Assembly: GCA_022705325.1 (NCBI GenBank)
Contig: JAKJER010000019.1
Span: 1 to 64,000, forward strand
Length of the DNA: 64,000 nt
DNA from: Planctomycetota bacterium
GTDB lineage: Bacteria > Planctomycetota > Phycisphaerae > SM23-33
Reading direction: 5' to 3'
Positions 41,855-49,837 of this stretch are shown one piece after another. A model generated the notes under the pieces. It was not told where the DNA came from, did not search any database, and saw only the letters and a program-made list of their open reading frames with translations. The translations under genes were made by a program, and so were the position numbers. Positions within the stretch are counted from its first letter, which is position 1. Each line of letters begins with the position of its first letter.

Positions 41855-44455
41855 GTGAGTCCTGAATCGCAAAAGACGTTTACAGGCCGCACCCGTCAGC
41901 GAAAGACCAGGCTCAGGGTCCGCGCCAGCGACACAGCCGCACGGGCCCTGATCTCGGTCGGAGGGATCGGCACGATCGTGGCCGTCTCCACCGTCTTCCT
42001 GTACCTGCTGTGGGTGGTCTGGCCGGTTTTTCAGCCGCCCAAGGTGGACCAGGCCAAGGACGTGTCTCTGGCCGCGCGTCAGGTCCTCCGCGTGGGGGTG
42101 GACGAGTACCGCGTGCTCGGCTGGACCCTCACAGCCGACGGGACGCTTACCGCCTTTCGCCTGGGCGACGCTGGCCGCATCGAGAGCCGGGAGTTGGGCG
42201 GCTCGGCCAAGCCCACCGCCTGGGCCTTCTCCATCGACGGCACGCAGGTGCTCATGGGCTTCGCCGACGGCACCGTCCGGCTGGCCCACGTGGGCTTCAC
42301 CGCCAAGCTCGTCGATGACACCGACGTGCCCGTCGAGCACCGCAACCTCCACCCGGGCCGCCAGCAAGCCGTGGAGGGCGGCGTGCTCGTGCGACTGGAA
42401 GAGGCCTTCCGCCTTCATCGTCTCCAGGTCGTCCTGGACGAGCCGCTGAAGATCGCCCCCGGGCGGCGGATCGAACTGCTCGACCGCGTGGATCGGCCGA
42501 CCGGCCCGATCCTGGCCGCCCTGAGCGACGACAACCAACTCCACATTCGCTCGGTCCGCAAGGTGGAGAACATGCTGACGGGCGAGACCACCTATCGCCT
42601 GTCGGGCGGAAAGCTGGACCTCACGCCTCACGTGCAGCAGGGGCGGCCCATGCGCCTGTTGCTGTCGAGCACCGGCGACAGCGTTTTCGCCGCCTGGTCC
42701 AACGGGCGGCTGCTGCGATTCGACACCCGCGACCTGAACAATCCCCGCCTGGTCGAGCAGGTCAACCTGCTGGGCGACGCCTCGCTCGCGCTGACCCGGC
42801 TGGACTGGCTGTTGGGACGGGGCACGCTGCTGGCGGGGGACTCCGCCGGGAGGCTGCGGGCCTGGTTCCGCACCCGCGTGAAAAACGAAGACGAAGGTGG
42901 AGACGGCTGGGCCCTGGTCTGCGGGCAGGAACTCGCCTCGCCCGGTTCGGCGGTGACGGCTGTGGACTCCTCCACCCGCGCCCGCCTGGCGGCCGTCGGC
43001 TACGCCGGCGGGCAGGTCCGCCTGTTCCACGTCACCACGGGCAACCTGCTGGTCGACGTGCGTGCATGCGAGGGCCCGCGTGGCGTGGACGCAGTGACCG
43101 TCGCGCCCAAGGACGACGCCATCGTGGCCCTGGCCGGCGGACAGTTGCACTCCTGGGGCGTCGATCTGGGCCACCCCGAGGCGACGATGGCCTCGCTGTT
43201 CGCCCCGGTCTGGTACGAGGGCGAGCCCAGGCCCGCGCACATCTGGCAGTCCTCCAGCGGCGACGACGCCTTCGAGCCTAAGCTGGGCATGTGGCCGCTT
43301 ATCTTCGGCACGATCAAGGCCACCTTCTACTCGTTGATCTTCGGCATGCCCCTGGCGCTGCTGGCCGCCATCTACACCAGCGAGTTTCTGCACCCGCGTC
43401 TGCGCAGCCGCGTCAAGCCCACCATCGAGTTGATGGCCTCGCTGCCCAGCGTGGTGCTGGGCTTCCTGGCCGCCCTGGTGCTGGCGCCGCTGGTGGAGGG
43501 GGTCGTGCCGGCCGTCCTGACCGGGATCTTCAGCGTGCCCTTTGTCATCCTGCTGGGGGCGCACCTGTGGCAGCTCCTTCCGGGCGGTTTCACCCGGCGC
43601 CTGGCGCCGTACCGCCTGCTGTTCATCCTGCCCACTCTTCCGGCGGGCGTACTGCTGGCCTGGTGGGCGGGGCCCGTTCTCGAACGTTGGTTTTTCCTGG
43701 GCGACATCAAGCAGTGGCTGGCGGGAAACCAGGGCTCCAGCGTGGGCGGGTGGCTGATCCTGCTGTTGCCTCTGGCGGGCGCGGCGGTGGCGATCGTCAA
43801 CTCGGTCGTGGTCGTGGGCTGGACGCGGCGGCTGGGCGCCGGCTTCGACCGCACCGGGCTGGCCGTTCTCGAACTGGGGCGATTCGTCCTGTCCGCCGTG
43901 GCCGCGGTCGCCCTGGCCCTGCTGCTGTCGAACGTGCTGGCGCACCTGGGATGGGACCTTCGCGGAGGCGACTCGGTCCTGGGACCGTACGTCCAGCGCA
44001 ACGCCCTGGTGGTGGGCTTCATCATGGGCTTCGCCATCATCCCCATCATCTATACCATCGCCGAGGACGCCCTCTCGATCGTGCCCGAGCACCTGCGGGC
44101 CGCCTCGCTCGGCGCCGGCGCGACCCCCTGGCAGACCGCCGTCCGCATCATCATCCCCGCCGCCATGAGCGGGCTGTTCTCCGCCGTCATGGTCGGACTC
44201 GGGCGGGCCGTCGGGGAGACGATGATCGTCCTGATGGCCGCCGGAGGCACGCCGGTGATGGAGTGGAACCTCTTTAACGGCTTTCGCACCCTGTCGGCCA
44301 ACATCGCCATCGAGATGCCCGAAGCTGCCAAGGACTCCACGCACTACCGGACGCTCTTCCTGGCTGCCCTGGTCCTGTTCGTGATGACCTTCCTGGTCAA
44401 CACGCTGGCCGAGGTGGTCCGCCTGCGGTTCCGCAAGAAGGCGTACCAGCTATGA
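41855..44455 (+). CDS. pstC: Phosphate ABC transporter permease PstC with inserted WD40-like propeller
   Basis: An 866-residue permease, far longer than the roughly 300 residues of ordinary PstC. The GTG start at 41855 follows a GAGGT. TM1 ('ALISVGGIGTIVAVSTVFLY', about 25-50) is followed by some 390 residues of WD40-type blades: 'AWAFSIDGTQVLMGFADGTV', 'ILAALSDDNQLHIRSV', 'LLSSTGDSVFAAWSNGRLL', 'GTLLAGDSAGRLRAWF', 'LAAVGYAGGQVRLFHV', 'DAIVALAGGQLHSWGV'. The permease core begins near residue 460 ('GTIKATFYSLIFGMPLALLA'). The EAA-type coupling loop is 'EHLRAASLGAGATPWQTAVR'. TM1 places the propeller outside the cytoplasm, next to PstS. It overlaps pstA as ATGA. Confidence 0.92.
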   Translation: MSPESQKTFTGRTRQRKTRLRVRASDTAARALISVGGIGTIVAVSTVFLYLLWVVWPVFQPPKVDQAKDVSLAARQVLRVGVDEYRVLGWTLTADGTLTAFRLGDAGRIESRELGGSAKPTAWAFSIDGTQVLMGFADGTVRLAHVGFTAKLVDDTDVPVEHRNLHPGRQQAVEGGVLVRLEEAFRLHRLQVVLDEPLKIAPGRRIELLDRVDRPTGPILAALSDDNQLHIRSVRKVENMLTGETTYRLSGGKLDLTPHVQQGRPMRLLLSSTGDSVFAAWSNGRLLRFDTRDLNNPRLVEQVNLLGDASLALTRLDWLLGRGTLLAGDSAGRLRAWFRTRVKNEDEGGDGWALVCGQELASPGSAVTAVDSSTRARLAAVGYAGGQVRLFHVTTGNLLVDVRACEGPRGVDAVTVAPKDDAIVALAGGQLHSWGVDLGHPEATMASLFAPVWYEGEPRPAHIWQSSSGDDAFEPKLGMWPLIFGTIKATFYSLIFGMPLALLAAIYTSEFLHPRLRSRVKPTIELMASLPSVVLGFLAALVLAPLVEGVVPAVLTGIFSVPFVILLGAHLWQLLPGGFTRRLAPYRLLFILPTLPAGVLLAWWAGPVLERWFFLGDIKQWLAGNQGSSVGGWLILLLPLAGAAVAIVNSVVVVGWTRRLGAGFDRTGLAVLELGRFVLSAVAAVALALLLSNVLAHLGWDLRGGDSVLGPYVQRNALVVGFIMGFAIIPIIYTIAEDALSIVPEHLRAASLGAGATPWQTAVRIIIPAAMSGLFSAVMVGLGRAVGETMIVLMAAGGTPVMEWNLFNGFRTLSANIAIEMPEAAKDSTHYRTLFLAALVLFVMTFLVNTLAEVVRLRFRKKAYQL

Positions 44456-46425
44456 GCACCGTGGAGACCATCCCGCCCCAGGCGCAGCCGCAGCCGCGGG
44501 CGCTGCCGCGCCGGCGGCGCATGCTCAGCGCGTCGCTGCCTGCCGCGGGCGAGCCCATGGTCTGGCTGACCGGCGGATCGCTGCTGATCTGCCTGCTGAT
44601 GATCATCGGCCTGCTGGCCCTGGTGCTCTGGAACGGGATGAGCACGTTCTGGCCCCAGGGGCTTGTGCAGGTCCGCACGCTGACGGGCAAGACCCTGCTG
44701 GGCGAGGTCACGCGGGAGGAGACCTACACGCCCGGTCCGGACGCCCTGGATGAACTGGGCCAGGCCGCCGCCCAGGCCCGCGCCCGCCTGGAGGCCCAGG
44801 GCGGACAGGCCGTCCGCCGCCTGCTCCGCACGGGCAACTTCGACCTCACCAACACGCACTTCACGTGGATCCACGACTTCACGATCGACCGCCAGGACAG
44901 GCCGGAATGGGCGATGGTGGTCGAGCGCCAGTCGTGGGGGCGCTTCTACGGCGCGCTGGCGGGCTTCGCCATCGACGGCAAGGAGCAGGCCCAGACGCCC
45001 GCCGAGGCATGGGACCTGTTCAACCGCCACCACGACGAGGTGCGCCGGCGGTTCCAGCAGCGCCGCCTCCTGGAGACCGACCAGATCGGGCAGGTCAATC
45101 GCGCGTTGGAGGACGCCCGCCTGGCCGTCCGCGAGGCGGAACTCGACAGCGGCAGGGGCTCGCAGGCCTGGCAGAAGGCACAGGCCAGGTTCCTGAAGGT
45201 CGAGGGCTGGTCCCGCGAGGAGTTCGCCCACATCACCGGCCAGATCCAGCAGCTCAACGCCGAGAACGACCGCTACAAGCTGCGGATGCGGACCGCCGAC
45301 GGGAAAGACGCGACGATCGCCCTGGCCGACGTGGTGCGAGCCTACCCGGCCAACCGCCTGGACTTCTGGGGAAAGCTCGGCGTGTACGGCTCGCGGGCCT
45401 GGGAGTTCCTCAGCGACGTCCCGCGCGAGGCCAACAGCGAGGGCGGCGTGTTCCCGGCCATCTTCGGCACGGTCCTGATGACCCTGATCATGTCGCTGGC
45501 GGTCGTGCCCCTGGGCGTGCTGGCCGCCCTGTACCTCCGCGAATACGCCAAGGCGGGGCCCGTCGTCAGCGCCGTGCGGATCGCGGTGAACAACCTGGCC
45601 GGCGTGCCCAGCATCGTCTTCGGCGTGTTCGGCCTGGGGTTCTTCTGCTACGGCATCGGGAGTTGGATCGACGCCGGGCCTCAGACCGCCTGGCCTCGAT
45701 GGGTGTGGTACGGCTCTCTGGGCGTCCTGGGCGGCGTGCTGGGGGCGGCCTTGCTGGTCGGTTCGATCGCCTGGCGGCGTCCGCACCCGTCGCAGGGGCG
45801 GCGAAGCCCCGCCTGGGGCTACCTGGCGCTGGCGTTGTGGCTGGCGACGGTGCTGCTGGCGGTCGCCATGGTCGCCAAGAGCCCGTTCTTCCACGGCTTC
45901 TACCGCGCCCGCCTGCCCAACCCGACTTTCGGAAAGGGGGCGCTGATCTGGGGCTCGTTCACGCTGGCCCTGCTGACCTTGCCGGTGGTGATCGTGGCCA
46001 CGGAGGAAGCGCTGGCGGCCGTGCCCAACTCGATGCGCGAGGGCTCGTACGCCTGCGGGGGCAGCAAGTGGCAGACCATCCGCCGCATCGTCCTGCCCCG
46101 GGCCATGCCCGGCATCCTGACCGGGACGATCCTGGCGATGGCCCGCGGCGCGGGCGAGGTCGCGCCGCTCATGCTCGTCGGCGCGGTCAAGTACGTCCCC
46201 GAGCTGCCCGTCGATTCCAGCTTCCCCTTCGGGGCCAACAAGAGCTTCATGCACCTGGGATTCCACATCTACGACGTGGGCTTCCAGAGCCAGAACAGCG
46301 AGGCGTCCAAGCCCATGGTCTTCACCGCCACGCTGCTGCTGATCGCCATCATCGCCGTGTTGAACCTGGCCGCCATCACCCTGCGGTCCAGGCTGAGGAA
46401 GAAATTCGTAACCAACCAGTTCTGA
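44452..46425 (+). CDS. pstA: Phosphate ABC transporter permease PstA with inserted helical domain
   Basis: A 657-residue PstA, about twice the usual length. It starts at the ATG that overlaps the pstC stop. TM1 ('GGSLLICLLMIIGLLALVLW', about 40-60) is followed by roughly 270 extra residues with charged, partly coiled-coil character ('AQARARLEAQGGQAVRRLL', 'NRALEDARLAVREAELDSG', 'ITGQIQQLNAENDRYKLR'). The ABC permease core then begins near 335 ('PAIFGTVLMTLIMSLAVVPL'), with the coupling helix 'NSMREGSYACGGSKWQTIRR'. The insert should lie in the periplasm beside the PstC propeller. It runs directly into pstB after 49 bp. Confidence 0.92.
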   Translation: MSTVETIPPQAQPQPRALPRRRRMLSASLPAAGEPMVWLTGGSLLICLLMIIGLLALVLWNGMSTFWPQGLVQVRTLTGKTLLGEVTREETYTPGPDALDELGQAAAQARARLEAQGGQAVRRLLRTGNFDLTNTHFTWIHDFTIDRQDRPEWAMVVERQSWGRFYGALAGFAIDGKEQAQTPAEAWDLFNRHHDEVRRRFQQRRLLETDQIGQVNRALEDARLAVREAELDSGRGSQAWQKAQARFLKVEGWSREEFAHITGQIQQLNAENDRYKLRMRTADGKDATIALADVVRAYPANRLDFWGKLGVYGSRAWEFLSDVPREANSEGGVFPAIFGTVLMTLIMSLAVVPLGVLAALYLREYAKAGPVVSAVRIAVNNLAGVPSIVFGVFGLGFFCYGIGSWIDAGPQTAWPRWVWYGSLGVLGGVLGAALLVGSIAWRRPHPSQGRRSPAWGYLALALWLATVLLAVAMVAKSPFFHGFYRARLPNPTFGKGALIWGSFTLALLTLPVVIVATEEALAAVPNSMREGSYACGGSKWQTIRRIVLPRAMPGILTGTILAMARGAGEVAPLMLVGAVKYVPELPVDSSFPFGANKSFMHLGFHIYDVGFQSQNSEASKPMVFTATLLLIAIIAVLNLAAITLRSRLRKKFVTNQF

Positions 46426-46474
46426 CCGCGGCGGGGCAGGCCCCGCCGGCGGCGGACCGCGAGAGGACAAGACA

Positions 46475-47407
46475 ATGAGCACAGTCATGATTCAGGAAGT
46501 GTCAAGCCGCGGCAGCGGGGCCGTCGCGGACGTGGAGGAAGACGTCCTGCGGCGCCCGGTGCGTCCCGCGCCGGCTGTCAAGGAAGACCGCCTGACGGCG
46601 ATCGCCGCCGGCGAGAACGTGCCCGCTGAGATCCACCCGGACCTTGCCCGCCATCCGTGCGTACTGGAGGTGGACGGGTTCAACCTGTTCTACGGGCGCA
46701 AGCAGGCCCTCTTCGACATCAACATGGCCATTCCGCGCGGGAAGGTGACGGCCATGATCGGGCCCAGCGGGTGCGGCAAGAGCACGCTGCTGCGGTCGGT
46801 CAACCGCCTCAACGACCTTCTGGACACCGTCCGCATCACCGGCGACATGCGGCTCAACGGCGACTCGATCTACTCGCCCAGCGTCGACGTCATCGAGCTG
46901 CGCAAGCGCATGGGCATGGTCTTCCAGAAGCCCAATCCCTTTCCGATCTCGATCTACGAGAACGTGATCTATCCGCTGCGGATCGACGGCGAGCGAAGCC
47001 GCAGCGTGCTGGACGAGGTCTGCGAGCGCAGCCTCCGCGGAGCCGCCCTCTGGGACGAGGTCAAGGACCGCCTCCACGAGAGCGGACTGAGTCTCTCCGG
47101 CGGGCAGCAGCAGCGGCTGTGCATCGCCCGGGCCATCGCGGCCGAGCCCGAGGTGCTCCTGATGGACGAGCCCTGCTCCGCCCTGGACCCCATCGCCACC
47201 GGAAAGATCGAAGACCTCATCCACTCGCTCAAGGGAGACTACTCCGTCCTCATCGTCACCCACAACATGCAGCAGGCCAGCCGGGTCAGCGACTTCACCG
47301 CCTTCCTGTACCTGGGCCGACTGATCGAGTACGGGCGGACGCCGGAGATGTTCGAGCGGCCCCACCTCAGCGAGACCGAGGACTACATCACCGGACGCTT
47401 CGGGTAA
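46475..47407 (+). CDS. pstB: Phosphate ABC transporter ATPase
   Basis: A 310-residue ATP-binding subunit that powers Pi import. Walker A is GPSGCGKST (96-104), the signature is LSGGQQQRLCIARAIA, Walker B is VLLMDEPCSALDP, and the switch His is in IVTHNMQQA. It carries an unusual N-terminal extension of about 60 residues before 'LEVDGFNLFYGRKQAL'. This extension is unlike that of other PstB and of unknown role; a downstream start would have to use a non-ATG codon. AGAGGACAAG precedes the ATG. A strong terminator follows at 47452. phoU, often next in such operons, is absent. Confidence 0.95.
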   Translation: MSTVMIQEVSSRGSGAVADVEEDVLRRPVRPAPAVKEDRLTAIAAGENVPAEIHPDLARHPCVLEVDGFNLFYGRKQALFDINMAIPRGKVTAMIGPSGCGKSTLLRSVNRLNDLLDTVRITGDMRLNGDSIYSPSVDVIELRKRMGMVFQKPNPFPISIYENVIYPLRIDGERSRSVLDEVCERSLRGAALWDEVKDRLHESGLSLSGGQQQRLCIARAIAAEPEVLLMDEPCSALDPIATGKIEDLIHSLKGDYSVLIVTHNMQQASRVSDFTAFLYLGRLIEYGRTPEMFERPHLSETEDYITGRFG

Positions 47408-47451
47408 CGCAGGCGGGTCTCAGGCGGGAATGATGCCGGCAGGCAGAGCAG

Positions 47452-47478
47452 GCCCACGGACAGGTCCGTGGGCTTCTT
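47452..47478 (+). terminator. Rho-independent terminator after pstB
   Basis: GCCCACGGA (47452-47460) and TCCGTGGGC (47465-47473) form a perfect stem with a 4-nt CAGG loop, followed by TTCTT. It closes the pst operon 45 bp after the pstB stop and separates it from the lipoprotein's own promoter. Confidence 0.88.
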
Positions 47479-47491
47479 TGCAGGTGCTATA

Positions 47492-47545
47492 TTAGCGCGT
47501 TTCTCATGCTGCACTTATCCAACCCTCACGCGGCCGGGGGATCAT
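47492..47545 (+). promoter_or_regulatory. Pho-box-like array B with -10 element (lipoprotein gene)
   Basis: Four 11-bp units begin TTAGCGC (47492), CTCATGC (47503), CTTATCC (47514) and CTCACGC (47525). GATCAT (47540-47545) starts 48 bp after the first unit. Geometry and the first two units match array C almost exactly, and the spacing matches array A. Confidence 0.65.
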
Positions 47546-47609
47546 CTTCTCGCGACGCCGCAACCTGAACCCGAAACACAGGAAACCAACGAAATCTAAG
47601 GAGCTATTC

Positions 47610-48161
47610 ATGCTGAGAGAACTGATTGTGTTGACGCTGGGTTTCATTGCCGTCTTCGTCCTGGTCGGATGCGAGGAGGGCTCGAGCGCCCCCGTCGCGG
47701 CCAAGCCCGCCGTCCCCGCGCCGGCTGCCGGGACCCCGTCCGCGCCGGTGCCGACGGTCGGCGTCGGGCCCTTCTCCAAGCCCGGCTTCGTCACGTTCCT
47801 CAACAAGAACGTCCTGACCGTCTTCCGCGTCGAGAGCAAGGACCTGCCCAAGTTCCGCCAGAGCGGCGACATGGCCAAGGGCGTGATCCGTCCGGCGGCC
47901 GGGCCCGAGGGCCTGAGCCTCAAGGCCCCTGACGGCGAGACGCTCCAGGACTACCTGATGACCGACAGGCAGTTCATCGTCCGCCACGTGGACGGACGGT
48001 TGTGGGTCTTCCGCAACGGCTGCGCCGAATTCGGACAGTACGTCCGCGACGGGGAACTGGCCAAGAACGTCACCCGCGTCGGGGCCGGGCCCAACGGCAT
48101 GACGCTCAAGGCCCCGGACACGGGGACGCTGGACCTGTACGTCGCGACTGTCAAGAAGTAG
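47610..48161 (+). CDS. Small lipoprotein in the phosphate locus
   Basis: A 183-residue lipoprotein. The signal ends in L-V-G-C (Cys21) and is followed by an Ala/Pro linker (about 26-52). The rest contains two copies of a roughly 45-residue unit. The first ends 'GDMAKGVIRPAAGPEGLSLK' then APDGETL; the second ends 'GELAKNVTRVGAGPNGMTLK' then APDTGTL. I know no named family. Its position after pstB, and its control region shared in design with the pst operon and the porin gene, suggest an envelope role in phosphate acquisition (inference). AAGGAG precedes the ATG by 8 bp. A hairpin follows the stop. Confidence 0.8.
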   Translation: MLRELIVLTLGFIAVFVLVGCEEGSSAPVAAKPAVPAPAAGTPSAPVPTVGVGPFSKPGFVTFLNKNVLTVFRVESKDLPKFRQSGDMAKGVIRPAAGPEGLSLKAPDGETLQDYLMTDRQFIVRHVDGRLWVFRNGCAEFGQYVRDGELAKNVTRVGAGPNGMTLKAPDTGTLDLYVATVKK

Positions 48162-48188
48162 GGTGCGGCCTGAGCCGGGAAGGAGGCC

Positions 48189-48223
48189 AAGACCCCGCCG
48201 GACACCCTCCGACGGGGTCTTGC
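48189..48223 (+). terminator. Terminator-like hairpin after the lipoprotein gene
   Basis: CAAGACCCCG (48189-48198) pairs with CGGGGTCTTG (48214-48223). CGGA/TCCG continue the stem after a C-A mismatch, around a CACCC loop. There is no U-run after it, so efficiency is uncertain. It isolates the lipoprotein gene from the porin gene. Confidence 0.65.
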
Positions 48224-48272
48224 GTGCGCCGTCGCGTTCCTGCATTCCACCCTCGGTTCGCGGCCTTTCGAT

Positions 48273-48326
48273 TTAGCGCATTCCTCATGCGGGCATCATC
48301 AAAGTCTAGCGGGACTGAGCGATCAT
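48273..48326 (+). promoter_or_regulatory. Pho-box-like array C with -10 element (porin gene)
   Basis: Four 11-bp units begin TTAGCGC (48273), CTCATGC (48284), ATCATCA (48295) and CTAGCGG (48306). GATCAT (48321-48326) lies 48 bp after the first unit, as in array B. Units 1 and 2 are identical to array B over their first seven bases. Confidence 0.65.
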
Positions 48327-48402
48327 CCCACGCGCAACGCCGGGCTCGCTCGGGCCGAGGGTCGGCCGCCTGGCCCGGCACGACAACGGAAAGGAGCGTT
48401 TG

Positions 48403-49755
48403 ATGCGCGTGACGAAAGGACTTGTGGCAGGCCTGTGGGCGATTCTGCTGGCCGCACCGGCCATGGGACAGGACCTGAAGGCCCTGGAGCAGCGCCTGAA
48501 GGACCAGGAGAGGCGGATCGCCGAACTGGAGGCCCTCCAGAGCGACCAGCGCCTCAAGGACGCTCAGAAAGAGGAAGTGATCAAGTTGATCAACGAGATC
48601 AACGCCGACGCAGCCAAGAAGGGCGGGTCCATGCCGAGTTGGCTGAAGGACCTCAAGTTCAAGGGCGACTTCCGCCTGCGATACGAGGGCCAGTCCACGA
48701 CCAGTGCCGCGGATGCCGTATCGCCCAAGGACCGCAACCGCGCCCGCTTCCGCCTGCGGTTCGGGTTCATCAAGACGTTCCTGGACAAGGAAATGGAAGT
48801 CGGCTTCCGCCTGGCCAGCGGCGACACCAGCGCCGCCGACGGCAGGACGATCGGATCCGGCGCTACCTCGACCAACCAGACCATGACGGATTTCTTCTCC
48901 GAGAAGTCCATCTGGATCGACCTGGCCTATGCGAAGTACACGCCCAAGTCCGTCAAGGGCCTGACCATCATCGGCGGCAAGATGGCCACGCCGCTCGTCC
49001 ACACCGACCTGGTGTGGGACAGCGACGTGAACCCCGAGGGCTTCTTCGCCCAGTATGAAGCCCCGTTCTTCGGCGACGTCAAGCCGTTCGTGAGCACCGG
49101 CTACTTCCTCGTGCAGGAGTCCGGCGGCGGACACGACACCATCCTGATGACCTACCAGGCCGGCGTGGACTGGGCCGTCGCCAAGGACGTCGGCGGGGTG
49201 ATTCAGGACTTGGGCTTCACCACCGCCCTGGCCTACTACGATTACGATCACATGAACTCGCTCAACACCGGCGCCGTCAACGCCACCCGCGGCAACATGC
49301 ACCGCAACGGCAGCGACCTGCTGGCCCGCAAGTTTCAGATGATCAACTGGACCACCAAGATGAAGTTCAAGGCCCTTGGCCTGAAGTGGTCGCCGTACTT
49401 CGACATCGTTCACACCTGCGGCAACGAGGACGTCGACCCGCGGTTCGACAACCAGTCGAACGGTTTCGCCCTGGGCTTCAACCTCGGCGAGAACAAGAAG
49501 AAGGGCGACTGGTCCTTGGGCTACAAGTACGCCCGCATCGAGTCCAACTGCACCGTCGGGGCGTTCAACGACAGCGACTTCGGGCACAGCAACCGCAAGG
49601 GCCACGTGTTTCGGGGAACCTACAACCTGACCGACGATCTGACCATCGGCGCCAGCTTCTTCTGGACCGAGCCGGTCACCACCGACCCCTCCAACGGACT
49701 GGTCGACGACCAGCGCACCTGCCTGGTGCAGGCCGACCTGGTCTGGAAGTTCTAG
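48403..49755 (+). CDS. Putative outer-membrane porin (O/P-like)
   Basis: A 450-residue outer-membrane beta-barrel. A signal peptide (about 1-21, APAMGQ) precedes a short coiled coil ('LKALEQRLKDQERRIAELEA', about 24-50), a trimerisation element common in such porins. The remainder is alternating amphipathic strands ending in the aromatic 'LVQADLVWKF', the C-terminal Phe used by the BAM machinery. 'FKGDFRLRYEG' is the usual first strand of 'putative porin' family members. Its place in a phosphate locus and its array C promoter suggest uptake of phosphate or polyphosphate, by analogy with OprP/OprO. The ATG at 48403 has AAGGAG 6 nt upstream. Confidence 0.85.
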   Translation: MRVTKGLVAGLWAILLAAPAMGQDLKALEQRLKDQERRIAELEALQSDQRLKDAQKEEVIKLINEINADAAKKGGSMPSWLKDLKFKGDFRLRYEGQSTTSAADAVSPKDRNRARFRLRFGFIKTFLDKEMEVGFRLASGDTSAADGRTIGSGATSTNQTMTDFFSEKSIWIDLAYAKYTPKSVKGLTIIGGKMATPLVHTDLVWDSDVNPEGFFAQYEAPFFGDVKPFVSTGYFLVQESGGGHDTILMTYQAGVDWAVAKDVGGVIQDLGFTTALAYYDYDHMNSLNTGAVNATRGNMHRNGSDLLARKFQMINWTTKMKFKALGLKWSPYFDIVHTCGNEDVDPRFDNQSNGFALGFNLGENKKKGDWSLGYKYARIESNCTVGAFNDSDFGHSNRKGHVFRGTYNLTDDLTIGASFFWTEPVTTDPSNGLVDDQRTCLVQADLVWKF

Positions 49756-49784
49756 GCTTCGCAGACCGGACATCGTCTGAAAGC

Positions 49785-49817
49785 AAAGCCCACCCCCAAG
49801 GGGTGGGCTTTCTTTGG
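49785..49817 (+). terminator. Rho-independent terminator after the porin gene
   Basis: AAAGCCCACCCC (49785-49796) and GGGGTGGGCTTT (49800-49811) form a perfect 12-bp stem with a CAA loop, followed by CTTTGG. It lies between convergent genes and is nearly symmetrical, so it may serve both strands. Confidence 0.9.
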
Positions 49818-49837
49818 GTGCAGGGAATGGCCTGGCG

